DNA of 38,046 nt from Algibacter sp. Its GTDB lineage: Bacteria; Bacteroidota; Bacteroidia; Flavobacteriales; Flavobacteriaceae. The translations under genes and the position numbers were made by a program. Shown here piece by piece: positions 7,731 to 15,821 of the stretch. The stretch is taken from NCBI RefSeq assembly GCF_029245835.1, contig NZ_JAQWOO010000006.1, forward strand, positions 1 to 38,046, written 5' to 3'. The notes under the pieces were generated by a model. That model was not told where the DNA came from. It saw nothing but the letters and a program-made list of their open reading frames with translations, and ran no database searches. Within the stretch, counting starts at the first letter, position 1; the number at the start of each line of letters is the position of its first letter.

Positions 7731-7780
7731 CATCGATAAAAAACATATAATATCGACAAAGAGTATGTTTTTCATCGATT
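7731..7780 (+). promoter_or_regulatory. TCGA-box array upstream of the CAP lipoprotein
   Basis: Three TCGA cores at 7733, 7753 and 7775 (20 and 22 bases apart), with flanks CATCGATAAAAAACAT, TATCGACAAAG and CATCGATTTTAAC. About 19 bases after the last box lies a T-rich TTTTTTTG stretch that could serve as a -7 element. Similar boxes occur at 22703-22754 and 29339-29384. A shared transcription-factor site is inferred. Confidence 0.5.
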
Positions 7781-7853
7781 TTAACATTTCATTAACATTT
7801 TTTTGAGAGGTTAGCTAGTAGATTTACAAAACCAAATCTAAAGTGCTTAACCT

Positions 7854-8351
7854 ATGAAACCACTAACCAAACTCACGTTTTTGGCATTAATTGTCGTTTT
7901 TACATTATCTTCATGTACAACGGATAATATCGACGATAAAGTAGATGCTATGGAAATGAATCTTGTTACTCCTGTAGCTAAAACTATTGAAGTAGAAATT
8001 TTAGAATTGATAAATAACCACAGACTCTCTAAAGGCTTAAATCCTTTACAAGAATTAAATATTGTAAAATCTGTTGCATATAGCCATACTGATTATATGG
8101 TTGATAATGGCGAAGTATCTCATCACAATTTTTTTACCAGAAGTGATTATTTAAAATCGAATGCCGGAGCCAAAAAAGTTTCTGAAAATGTAGCATATGG
8201 TTATACTTCAGCAGAGTCAGTAGTAAGAGCATGGATTAGAAGTGAAGCACACAAAGAAAATTTAGAAGGCGACTTTACAAATTTTGATATATCAGCTGAA
8301 AAAAACGAAGAAGGTAGATGGTATTATACCAACATCTTTATAAAAAAATAA
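7854..8351 (+). CDS. CAP-domain (SCP/PR1-like) lipoprotein
   Basis: A 165-residue exported lipoprotein. The signal peptide ends in lipobox LSSC at about residue 20. Residues about 45-163 form a CAP domain: ILELINNHRLSKGLNPL, SHTDYMVDNGEVSHHNF, ENVAYGYTSAESVV, and W.RSEAHKENL. The conserved His in SHHNF, Glu in SEN and His in EAHKENL of the CAP cavity are all there. Bacterial CAP proteins are extracytoplasmic and mostly of unknown function. It stands alone and is preceded by the TCGA-box array, which links it by inference to the adhesin clusters. Confidence 0.9.
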   Translation: MKPLTKLTFLALIVVFTLSSCTTDNIDDKVDAMEMNLVTPVAKTIEVEILELINNHRLSKGLNPLQELNIVKSVAYSHTDYMVDNGEVSHHNFFTRSDYLKSNAGAKKVSENVAYGYTSAESVVRAWIRSEAHKENLEGDFTNFDISAEKNEEGRWYYTNIFIKK

Positions 8352-8474
8352 TAGTGTTCCAACAACCTAATTATCGTCCTAAAATAGCGTTACACTCAGC
8401 ACTATTTATAAATGGAACTTGAAGATTAAAATTACGAAAAGCGAATCTAGAAAGATTATAGTTTAAGCTTAAAA

Positions 8475-8840
8475 CTATTTTATAGTTATTATTCCGTTTC
8501 GATATAGTTCCAAAGCATCATTTAACAACAATTCAATAGTTTTTATCGGAATATCTTGGTTTGGATTAACTCTAAATATTTTCATGCGTTTACGAGTACC
8601 CATTACTAATTCAGAATGGTTTAAATGTTCACCTTCAACAAAAAGAATATACGGCTTTCCTGTTTTTTTATTTACCCATAAATAGCAAAACATTTTCTTT
8701 TTATAGCAAAAACAAGGCATACCATACTTTTTAGTCTCTGTTATGTTATTATCTTGCTTTAAAATAATACCCCGCAAAGTCAACAAACAGCTTTTGTTTA
8801 GTTCATTTTTACTGATATAGAAATTTTCGTTTTTGAGCAT
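8475..8840 (-). CDS. DUF1801-family protein
   Basis: A 121-residue cytoplasmic protein matching DUF1801 (YdhG/YjhX-like): YGMPCFCYKKKMFCYLWVNK, PYILFVEGEHLNHSELVMGT, RKRMKIFRVNPNQDIPI, and a C-terminal helix TIELLLNDALELYRNGI. The fold is iron-chaperone frataxin-like in some members, but the role is not established. Its stop faces the CAP gene across a 123-base gap that contains complementary arms AATAGTG/CACTATT, possibly a weak shared terminator. Confidence 0.85.
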   Translation of the reverse strand: MLKNENFYISKNELNKSCLLTLRGIILKQDNNITETKKYGMPCFCYKKKMFCYLWVNKKTGKPYILFVEGEHLNHSELVMGTRKRMKIFRVNPNQDIPIKTIELLLNDALELYRNGIITIK

Positions 8841-8879
8841 TGAGTTTATGTAACTAAATATAATCCTATTTCAAATAAA

Positions 8880-8912
8880 AAACCATCAAAAGAGATTTTC
8901 TTTTGATGGTTT
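8880..8912 (-). terminator. Rho-independent terminator of the interrupted T9SS cargo gene
   Basis: Perfect stem AAACCATCAAAAG (8880-8892) / CTTTTGATGGTTT (8900-8912). On the minus strand it is followed by a run of T. It lies 52 bases past the stop of the sorting-domain fragment, so the old transcription unit ended here. Confidence 0.85.
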
Positions 8913-8963
8913 CATATAATAAACAGTTGTTAAATGTCATGCTAACACAGCAAATTGAAAAAT

Positions 8964-9176
8964 TTATTTTTTAATGATTCTTTTGTTTATTATTTGATTA
9001 TCTGTATTTAATTGAAGGATGTATACCCCACTTTTAAAATTTCTAAAATCAATTTTCTTGTCTTTAGTTTCTTTAACCAATTGTCCTAAACTGTTGTAAA
9101 ATCTTGCAGATTTTATGTTTTCTATAGTATCAAAATACAGAAAATCTTTAACGGGGTTTGGATAAATACGTATAAT
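8964..9176 (-). pseudogene. Detached T9SS type A C-terminal sorting domain
   Basis: Open frame on the minus strand with no start: RIYPNPVKDFLYF, then ARFYNSLGQLVKET, DFRNFKSGVYILQL, INKRIIKK, stop at 8964. This is a textbook type A sorting domain (YPNP motif, G-X-Y turn, basic end) of about 68 residues, recognised by the T9SS for export and surface attachment. It is the 3' end of the gene whose 5' part is at 10281-10799. Removing the IS630 element, with one copy of the flanking TATAAT, joins EII directly to RIYPNP in frame. Confidence 0.9.
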
Positions 9177-9177
9177 A

Positions 9178-9201
9178 CCAATTATATTTTAAAACAAGCC
9201 T
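9178..9201 (+). repeat. IS630 terminal inverted repeat, left
   Basis: Begins CCAATTATATTTTAAAACAA and mirrors 10272-10295 with a single mismatch. The transposase stop codon lies inside this repeat. Confidence 0.92.
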
Positions 9202-9763
9202 TAAAAGTTTCAGTATAGAATTCTGATTTGACTATATTCATAATATTTTGATTATTGATTTCATTTTGCACAGTTATGTGCAGCCATTTCTTTAGCGCTT
9301 GGATATTTACAAAAGTCCTGTTCTTAAATCGTTCTTTTAAGTATTGCCACACTTTTTCGCATGGATTAAGTTCTGGTGTATACGGAGGTATTCTAATAAG
9401 TTTGACATTATCGGGAATCTTTATGTTTTTAGTGGCGTGAAAACCTGCATTATCAATAATGACAATTTTCAGTTCCTCTGGTTTGTACATCGAAAAAGCC
9501 TTGAGATAAGCTTCAAAGATTAGGCTATCAACACCTTCTACCTCCCAAGTGAAATGGCTTCCATCTATTGGGGAATAGCTACCGTATAAATAGGTGTTTT
9601 TAAAAGCCTGTTGATAGTTTACTATTGGTTTCACCCCTTTAGCGGTCAGTACTGTCCCTACATGGGTCATCAGGCCAAATCGGCTTTCATCTTGAAAATA
9701 GAGATTGACTGAACCATAATGTTTATTAAGACTTAATCTTAATTGCTCTAGGGTATTAGGGAG
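9182..9763 (-). CDS. IS630 transposase, C-terminal DDE part (frameshifted)
   Basis: Catalytic half of the transposase, in a different frame from the HTH half. Read directly after the A7 run it is 193 residues, beginning LPNTLEQLRLSLNKHYG; the first internal ATG is at 9670. The DDE triad is visible: D in YFQDESRFG (lost if translation began at 9670), D in IVIIDNAGFH, and E in PYTPELNPCEKVWQYLK. Because the first Asp lies upstream of the internal ATG, only a fused product would be active. Either programmed slippage or a one-base insertion in the A run explains the split. Confidence 0.85.
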   Translation of the reverse strand, partial: LPNTLEQLRLSLNKHYGSVNLYFQDESRFGLMTHVGTVLTAKGVKPIVNYQQAFKNTYLYGSYSPIDGSHFTWEVEGVDSLIFEAYLKAFSMYKPEELKIVIIDNAGFHATKNIKIPDNVKLIRIPPYTPELNPCEKVWQYLKERFKNRTFVNIQALKKWLHITVQNEINNQNIMNIVKSEFYTETFKACFKI

Positions 9764-10265
9764 TTTTTTTGAAGACCTCTAGGGCCTGTTCGTCTTTTTT
9801 ATAATGTGATTTTCTGGGATGCTTTTTCTTTGTTTTGAAATGCCGTATCAAATAACTTCGTAGTGTTTGATAATGGATGTCCTCTCCAAAGTGTTCTTTA
9901 ACCCAAGATACAGCATGCCAATACCCTAAAAGAGGGTCTTGTGAATCATTCATCTTTTTAGCAAGAGCTTTGTGGAGTACCTCGCTAATTACGCCTTTAT
10001 AATTACCACCACTCTTTAGTGTGGTCAAACCATCAAGGCCAGTGTCTTTATATTGCCTTATCCATCGTTTTAACGAGGAACGGTCAACACCCAAGTATTC
10101 GGCAAGGTCTGCTTGACGCTGGAACTTTCCCTGTTTTAAAAAAATTAGACTTTGAATACGCTGGCGGACCTTAAAGTTGTCCGATGATTTGAAAGCAGCC
10201 TCTAAACTGGATATACTTTCTTTGATCTTTAAATTTGATGTCATTCCCATGACTGAAATATACAA
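9756..10265 (-). CDS. IS630 transposase, N-terminal HTH part
   Basis: A 169-residue frame with two helix-turn-helix regions: RQRIQSLIFLKQGKFQRQ then LAEYLGVDRSSLKRWIRQY at about residues 35-75, and a second winged domain ending LRSYLIRHFKTKKKHPRK. It ends VFKKTP and stop just after an A7 run (9764-9770). Dropping one A restores VFKKLPNTLEQ and the catalytic frame. It binds the terminal repeats. Confidence 0.88.
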   Translation of the reverse strand: MYISVMGMTSNLKIKESISSLEAAFKSSDNFKVRQRIQSLIFLKQGKFQRQADLAEYLGVDRSSLKRWIRQYKDTGLDGLTTLKSGGNYKGVISEVLHKALAKKMNDSQDPLLGYWHAVSWVKEHFGEDIHYQTLRSYLIRHFKTKKKHPRKSHYKKDEQALEVFKKTP

Positions 10266-10271
10266 AAAATT

Positions 10272-10295
10272 AGGCTCGTTTTAAAATATAATTGG
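10272..10295 (-). repeat. IS630 terminal inverted repeat, right
   Basis: Ends TTTTAAAATATAATTGG and mirrors 9178-9201 with one mismatch; immediately followed by TATAAT. Confidence 0.92.
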
Positions 10296-10799
10296 TATAA
10301 TTTCTTGATTAAAATTATTAGTTGATAAGGTAGAGCTAGAAACGATTAAATCATTAAAGCCAACAATAAAATTAGTTGAGCCTGTTACAGCAAATGATGT
10401 TACACCTGTCCAATTCAAATTTACTGTTTCTTCACCACCTCCAACAGGTTCAACAACCTGTGAGTTACTACCTCCAGTTGGACTAAAAGTATAAGTAATT
10501 GTTGGTCCACTTAATGTCGATATTGATGTTACATCTACAGCTTCACTAAAACTAAATGTTACGCTAGATGTTGTTGTGTTACTCTCTGAACTAGTTAATA
10601 CAAAACCCCCTCCAGGTCCAGCAACAACGCCTGGGTTTTCTGTGCCTGTAAAAGTAGTAGTAATACCATCAATGGTTTGAGTAACATTATTACCGTTGTC
10701 TGTAGTAGGAGCAGTAGAAGCTTCCCAATCAAATGTTGTTTGTGCTTTTAAAGTGCTTAAAATAAAAAAAGCAATTATAAATGTAATTTTATGATTCAT
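10281..10799 (-). pseudogene. T9SS type A cargo protein, 5' part cut by IS630
   Basis: Signal peptide MNHKITFIIAFFILSTLKAQ, then a Thr/Ser/Gly-rich beta-sandwich-like region of about 145 residues with no family I can name (FTGTENPGVVAGPGGGFVLT, VSSSTLSTNNFNQEII). After EII the frame runs into the IS630 terminal repeat and stops four residues later. The missing part is the sorting domain at 8964-9176; the intact protein would have had about 236 residues. The present product would reach the periplasm without a T9SS signal. It lies 77 bases downstream of the second PorE-like gene and may have belonged to that operon. Confidence 0.88.
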
Positions 10800-10876
10800 A
10801 ATTTAAATTTTAAAAATGTATGCAATTTAATGTCTCTCAAACCCTTTTATATTTAGAAGACTAAGTATGTATTAAT

Positions 10877-12811
10877 TTATTTCTGTTTTACAATAATAAA
10901 ATTGGTACGTCTGTTTGACTGATGTTGCGCTTCTGTGCATTTTGACGAACTATCGCAACCATTAGTTAATTTTTCTTCTCCATAGCCTTTATAATCTAAT
11001 ATTCTGGCAGGACTAACGCCTTTATTAACTAGGTATTGATAAGTAGCATTTGCTCTTTCTTGAGACAGTTTATAGTTATAATTTGCAGAACCTCTTGAAT
11101 CTGAATAAGACTCAATTTTAATTATCATATAAGGATATATATTTAGCATAATATCAACCATCTTATCTAATTCTTGTATATCCTCATTTCTAATTTTAGA
11201 ACTATTATAACTATAATAAATAGGGGATAGTACTATTATTTCTGAAATTTCTTTAGTTTCTTCGACTATTGCTTTTGGCTGCATCAAAAAGTCATTTTCA
11301 ATGGTCTTTAAGTTTCTATCAATATGTTTTGATGTTAACGTATTTTCATAATCAACAAAGCCCTCTTTATTAGCCTTAACTAGGTAATCAGTATCTCTGT
11401 CAATATTAATAGAATAGTGTCCATTTTCATTTGTTTTAAGTGAAGCTATTTCATTATTACTTTCATCTAGTAACGTAACTGTAGCACCGCTAATAGTTGT
11501 ATTATTTATACCATCATAAATAGTTCCTTTAATATATAACTGCAGAATTCTATCATATGCATAAATATCATCACTACCAACACCACCTTTTCTATTGGAT
11601 GCAAAATAGCCCGATAAACCATCATCATTCATAAAAAAAGAAAAATCATCTTTGCTTGAGTTTACTGGAGTTCCTAAGTTTATAACACTAACAATAGTTT
11701 CACTTTCATTTGAAACTGTTCCGAAAACATCTAATAAGCCTAATCCTGGATGGCCATCTGAAGAAAAGAAAAGCACGCCTTCATTATTGATGAAAGGAAA
11801 TTTCTCGTTTTTATTTGTATTTACAACAGATCCAATATTTTTTGGCTTTCCATAAGAACCATTATTAATATCAACATAATAAATATCTGAACCACCTTTT
11901 CCACCAGATCTATCTGAAGCAAAATATAATTTTGATTCGTCTTCATTTAAAGCAGGATGGGCGTTTGAAAAATGATTACTATTAAAAGGAAGTTCTTCAA
12001 TATTTTTCCATTTCCCGTCAATTAACGAGGCTTTATATATTTTTATATTAGAAATACCTTCTCCATTTCTTCCCAAAACATTTTTTATAAAATCTGTTCT
12101 AGAAAAATACATGGTTTTACCATCTTTAGTAATGGTTAGTGGCCCATCATGATAAACTGAGTTTACTTTTCCCTTGAGTTTTGATTTACCATCTACAATA
12201 CTATCATTAGCATTTTTTTCAATAGCATAAATATTAAGAAAAGGTTCTTCATCCCACCCGTTGATATGTTTTTTTAAATCACCTTTTTCTCTAGAAGATG
12301 TGAAATAAATATTTCCATTATGCTCATAGGCACCAAAATCACTAAACTTTGAATTGAATTTAATATTTTTTAAAAAGTATTGTTTTTTAGCATTAAAAAT
12401 AGAATTTAAAAAATCTGAATCATTTAAATAGTTCTGTTCTTTAATTGATCCACCAGCATCTTTAAACTGTTTCATCCAAGTTCTAGATGCTTCATAATTT
12501 TTTATACCGCGTAATGCTTGCGAATAATTATAATAGTATTCTTTGGGGACATTGATTTGTTTAACAGCTTTTTCATAATACACCACGGCACTGTCTGGGT
12601 TTCTCATGTAGGCATAACTATCAGCCAATTGCCTCGTTGCATAATCTGTATTATAGCCCTCATTAAGTAACTTGTGATAAGCATTTGAAGCTTGAACGAA
12701 AGCAAAATTATTAAATAAATTGTCTGCTCGTTTTTGCATATCATTTTGTGAAAATGCACAAATAGAGGTAAACAAAAATAGGCCTATTTTTATGTGGTTT
12801 TTTAATTTCAT
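10877..12811 (-). CDS. PorE-like OmpA-family protein (module 1, second copy)
   Basis: 644 residues with a cleavable signal peptide (MKLKNHIKIGLFLFTSICAFSQ). Order: TPR-like helices about 25-135 (ATRQLADSYAYMRNPDSAVV, YYYNYSQALRGIKNY); PD40/WD40-like propeller about 150-425 (LYFASDRSGGKGGSDIYYVD, GVLFFSSDGHPGLGLLDVF); carboxypeptidase-regulatory-like domain about 430-505 (GATVTLLDESNNEI); OmpA peptidoglycan-binding domain about 535-644 (ESYSDSRGSANYNYKLSQER). This is the layout of PorE, which anchors the T9SS to peptidoglycan. The usual HTD of the OmpA motif is YSD here, while the binding Asp and Arg are kept. It is a tandem paralogue of the next upstream gene, 67 bases away. Confidence 0.9.
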   Translation of the reverse strand: MKLKNHIKIGLFLFTSICAFSQNDMQKRADNLFNNFAFVQASNAYHKLLNEGYNTDYATRQLADSYAYMRNPDSAVVYYEKAVKQINVPKEYYYNYSQALRGIKNYEASRTWMKQFKDAGGSIKEQNYLNDSDFLNSIFNAKKQYFLKNIKFNSKFSDFGAYEHNGNIYFTSSREKGDLKKHINGWDEEPFLNIYAIEKNANDSIVDGKSKLKGKVNSVYHDGPLTITKDGKTMYFSRTDFIKNVLGRNGEGISNIKIYKASLIDGKWKNIEELPFNSNHFSNAHPALNEDESKLYFASDRSGGKGGSDIYYVDINNGSYGKPKNIGSVVNTNKNEKFPFINNEGVLFFSSDGHPGLGLLDVFGTVSNESETIVSVINLGTPVNSSKDDFSFFMNDDGLSGYFASNRKGGVGSDDIYAYDRILQLYIKGTIYDGINNTTISGATVTLLDESNNEIASLKTNENGHYSINIDRDTDYLVKANKEGFVDYENTLTSKHIDRNLKTIENDFLMQPKAIVEETKEISEIIVLSPIYYSYNSSKIRNEDIQELDKMVDIMLNIYPYMIIKIESYSDSRGSANYNYKLSQERANATYQYLVNKGVSPARILDYKGYGEEKLTNGCDSSSKCTEAQHQSNRRTNFIIVKQK

Positions 12812-12856
12812 TTGGGGTCTTGTTTAATTAAAAAATCTTATACTATATGTCTGTGT

Positions 12857-12875
12857 ACGCCATTAAGCGTGGCGT
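12857..12875 (-). other. Intercistronic hairpin between tandem PorE-like genes
   Basis: ACGCCA (12857-12862) and TGGCGT (12870-12875) form a 6-bp stem with a 7-base loop just downstream of the first PorE-like stop. There is no T-run, so partial termination or mRNA processing is possible but unproven. Confidence 0.35.
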
Positions 12876-12878
12876 TAT

Positions 12879-14870
12879 CTATTCCATTTTTACTACAATA
12901 AATTGTGTGCGTCTGTTTAATTGATGCTTCGCTTCATCACAAGCAACACCATCAGCGCATTCATTTATTAACCTGCGTTCACCATATCCTTTATATTCTG
13001 AAATGTTTGATGAGTTTACTCCTTTAGATATTAAATAGTTGTACGTTGATTTAGCTCTATTATTAGATAAGATGTCATTGTATTCAAACGTACCTCGAGA
13101 ATCTGTATGAGCTTCAATTCGAATAACCATTTCAGGGTAGTCATCCGTCATTAGTTTTACAATTTTGTCTAACTCAAGGGCATATTCTTTTCGAATATTA
13201 TACTTTTCAAAATCAAAATAAATAGGCTTAAGTTCCGCATTTTTTACAGATGTAGAATCGTCTCCAATCAATTTATTTTCGTAATCTAAATTGTTGGTAT
13301 TTAGTTCAGCCAGTTTAACAACATCTTGCACTGGGTTTAGTAATAAATTACCTGTAATAGTTATTAATTCAGTTTGTATATTTTTAGATGAAAACTCTCT
13401 ATAATCTTCAATGTATTTATTTTGATTAGCAACAATTCTATAGTCCTTATTTCTATCAATATTTATTTGGTAATATCCATTTTCATCTGTTTCCATATAG
13501 GCAATTTGATTACCTTTATCATCAAAGAGAGTTATTTTAGCTCCTGGAACCGGGTTGGAATTAATAGCATCTGTAACAACGCCTTCTACATGGAGTACGG
13601 GCTCTCTGTGAAACGCATAAATATCATCACTACCACGACCACCTTGGCGGTTTGAAGCAAAATATCCAGTAATACCATCGGCATTCATTGAAAACGCAAA
13701 ATCATCTTTATTTGAGTTAACAGGAACACCTAAGTTTATTACATCAACTATGGATTCGTCATCTTCGCCTTTAATAGTTGCAAAAACATCTAATAAACCT
13801 AAACCTACATGTCCATCAGAAGAGAAGAAAAGTACACCTTCATTATTTATAAAAGGGAATCCTTCAGCACTTTCTGTATTTATGATGTTTCCTAAATTTT
13901 GAACATTGTTTAATACACCATCTGCAGCAATATCTACACTCCAAATGTCTGAACCACCAAGCGTTCCTGGTCTGTCTGATGTAAAGTATAATTTAGTGTC
14001 ATCAGTGTTTAAAGCGGCGTGTTGCGTTGAAAAGCCGTCACCATTTATTGATAGGTCTTCTACATTTGTCCAAAGGCTATCTTTTAATGTAGCACGATAG
14101 ATTTTCATGTTAGTTAAACCTTGCTTATCTTTTATTTCAATATCATCTTTAAAATTATTTCTAGAAAAATACATAGTTTTTCCGTCTTTAGTAATGGTAA
14201 CTGGTCCATCATGATAAATGGAATTCACATCACCAGGCAATTTAGCAGTATGATCTACATTTCTTTTTGATTTAGCGTCAGTTACATAAATATCTAAAAA
14301 AGGCTGTTCATTCCAGCCATATAATCTTTTAATAGCTACACCTTCATCTCTAGAAGAGGCAAAGTAAACTTTTCCATCTTGCTCGAACGCACCAAAATCA
14401 CTGTATTTAGAATTAAATCGAACCCTATCTAAAAAGTATTGTTGTTTAGCACCAAAGACACTGGTTAAAAAATTGATCTCTTTAGCGAAATCGTTAGTAT
14501 TTACAATACCTCCAGAATCTTTATAACGTTCAAGCCATTCTTGAGATTCATCATACTTCTTCATACCACGAAGTGATTGTGCGTACTTATAATAATACTC
14601 AATAGGAACATCTTTTTGCTTAACGGCACTTTTATAATACCTTGAAGCATTTCTTGGGTCTCTTAAAAAAGCATAACTATCGGCAAGCTTTCTTGTTGCA
14701 TAGTTTCTATTATAATTGTCTTGAACAAGTTCTCGGTATAGTTTTGCTGCTTTAACAAAAGAAAATTTATTGAATAATGTATCTGCTCTTTTCTGTTTTC
14801 TTTGTTGAGAAAATGAAGAAAAACTTAGCATTACTGCCATTAAAACTAATATGTAATTTTTAGTATTCAT
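12879..14870 (-). CDS. PorE-like OmpA-family protein (module 1, first copy)
   Basis: 663 residues, signal peptide ending SFSSFSQ at about residue 21. Order: TPR-like helices 25-140 (YATRKLADSYAFLRDPRNAS); PD40 propeller about 155-435 (KTMYFSRNNFKDD, KLYFTSDRPGTLGGSDIW, GYFASNRQGGRGSDDIYAF); CRD about 440-515 (GVVTDAINSNPVPGAKITLF); OmpA domain about 555-660 with AHTDSRGTFEYNDILSNNRA, a full peptidoglycan-binding motif. It starts 13 bases after the SprF-like gene. By homology it should couple the outer-membrane SprF-like protein to the cell wall. The neighbouring second copy shares the whole architecture. Confidence 0.92.
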   Translation of the reverse strand: MNTKNYILVLMAVMLSFSSFSQQRKQKRADTLFNKFSFVKAAKLYRELVQDNYNRNYATRKLADSYAFLRDPRNASRYYKSAVKQKDVPIEYYYKYAQSLRGMKKYDESQEWLERYKDSGGIVNTNDFAKEINFLTSVFGAKQQYFLDRVRFNSKYSDFGAFEQDGKVYFASSRDEGVAIKRLYGWNEQPFLDIYVTDAKSKRNVDHTAKLPGDVNSIYHDGPVTITKDGKTMYFSRNNFKDDIEIKDKQGLTNMKIYRATLKDSLWTNVEDLSINGDGFSTQHAALNTDDTKLYFTSDRPGTLGGSDIWSVDIAADGVLNNVQNLGNIINTESAEGFPFINNEGVLFFSSDGHVGLGLLDVFATIKGEDDESIVDVINLGVPVNSNKDDFAFSMNADGITGYFASNRQGGRGSDDIYAFHREPVLHVEGVVTDAINSNPVPGAKITLFDDKGNQIAYMETDENGYYQINIDRNKDYRIVANQNKYIEDYREFSSKNIQTELITITGNLLLNPVQDVVKLAELNTNNLDYENKLIGDDSTSVKNAELKPIYFDFEKYNIRKEYALELDKIVKLMTDDYPEMVIRIEAHTDSRGTFEYNDILSNNRAKSTYNYLISKGVNSSNISEYKGYGERRLINECADGVACDEAKHQLNRRTQFIVVKME

Positions 14871-14883
14871 AGAAAAATTAGTA

Positions 14884-15810
14884 TTAGAAATATCTTGGTG
14901 ATTTTAATTTAGAACTTAAGAATTTGAACTCGTACATAAGAAGTATCTCATGGGTTCCTGTTGTATAGTTTGCAATTTCAGATATTGGTTTTTCATAGGC
15001 ATATCCAATTCGTAATTGTCTAGACACTTGAAAGTCTACAATACCACCTATGGCTGCAGTTTGTTCATTAATTCTGTAAGAACCTCCCACCCATAATTTT
15101 TCGTTGAATAATATATTTCCTGTTAAATCATAAGAAACAGGAGCGCCGTTTGTCGCTTTAATTAAGGCTGCTGGTTTAAATTTTATATTTTTTGTAATAT
15201 CAATAACACCACCAGCTGTAAAATAGTAGCTTATACGGTCTAATGCTTCAAAATCATTCTCATTGTTAGCATCATTATTTAATATTCTTGGTGCCGATAA
15301 ACTGGCATAAATTCTGTTTGTACTCCAATAAACTCCAGCCCCGATATTTGGCGCCCATCTATCTTGTGTTCCGAAAATTAAAGGGTCGTTTTGATTGTCT
15401 TCATCTAAACGAAAATCGGCATCAAAACTAAACTGAGTAAAACCACCTTTTAAACCAAAGGCTAGTTTCCCATTACTTCCAGTCGGAATACTATAAGAGA
15501 AATCTCCATATAAATATGTAAAATTTTGTGGTCCAAGATCATCTTCAATAAAAGTTAAGCCTAAACCAATTCTATCATTTCTAAGAGGGGTATGTACAGA
15601 CAATGTTTGTGTAATAGGACCGCCTTTAAAACCAACCCATTGGCTTCTATGCAATGCTACAATACTTAAAGCCTCTCTACTTCCAGCATAAGCAGGATTT
15701 ATTGAGATTGTGTTGTACATGTACTGTGTGAATTGGGGTAGTTGTTGTGCAATCCCAACCGTACAGCTAAACAACGCAATAGCGATTATATTAAATTTTA
15801 AAAGTTTCAT
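14884..15810 (-). CDS. PorP/SprF-family T9SS outer-membrane protein (module 1)
   Basis: 308 residues with signal peptide (MKLLKFNIIAIALFSCTVGIA, giving QQLPQF after cleavage). The family hallmark QFTQYMYNTISINPAYAG opens the mature protein, and amphipathic strands fill the rest, ending near a typical barrel closure (EILLMYEFKF). In Flavobacterium johnsoniae SprF is needed to secrete the adhesin SprB, and related proteins serve type B cargo. The gene begins 11 bases after the type B adhesin and 13 bases before the PorE-like gene, so it is most likely the dedicated partner of that adhesin. Confidence 0.94.
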   Translation of the reverse strand: MKLLKFNIIAIALFSCTVGIAQQLPQFTQYMYNTISINPAYAGSREALSIVALHRSQWVGFKGGPITQTLSVHTPLRNDRIGLGLTFIEDDLGPQNFTYLYGDFSYSIPTGSNGKLAFGLKGGFTQFSFDADFRLDEDNQNDPLIFGTQDRWAPNIGAGVYWSTNRIYASLSAPRILNNDANNENDFEALDRISYYFTAGGVIDITKNIKFKPAALIKATNGAPVSYDLTGNILFNEKLWVGGSYRINEQTAAIGGIVDFQVSRQLRIGYAYEKPISEIANYTTGTHEILLMYEFKFLSSKLKSPRYF

Positions 15811-15821
15811 AGGTTAAGATA

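Larger units (their letters stand above)
9178..10295 (-). mobile_element. Complete IS630-family insertion sequence
   Basis: An 1118-bp element bounded by 24-bp inverted repeats that differ at one position. TATAAT flanks it on both sides (9171-9176 and 10296-10301), with one extra A at 9177. IS630 elements normally duplicate TA, and TA is contained in this flank, so the exact duplication is ambiguous. The element carries one transposase split in two reading frames by an A7 run. It interrupts a T9SS cargo gene. The clean repeats and intact reading of the host fragments suggest a recent insertion. Confidence 0.92.

Noticed and set aside
9171-9177. A clean 7-bp target duplication of the IS630 element
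   Set aside because: The flanks match for six bases (TATAAT) and then differ, and the family normally duplicates only TA, so the exact duplication was left open.
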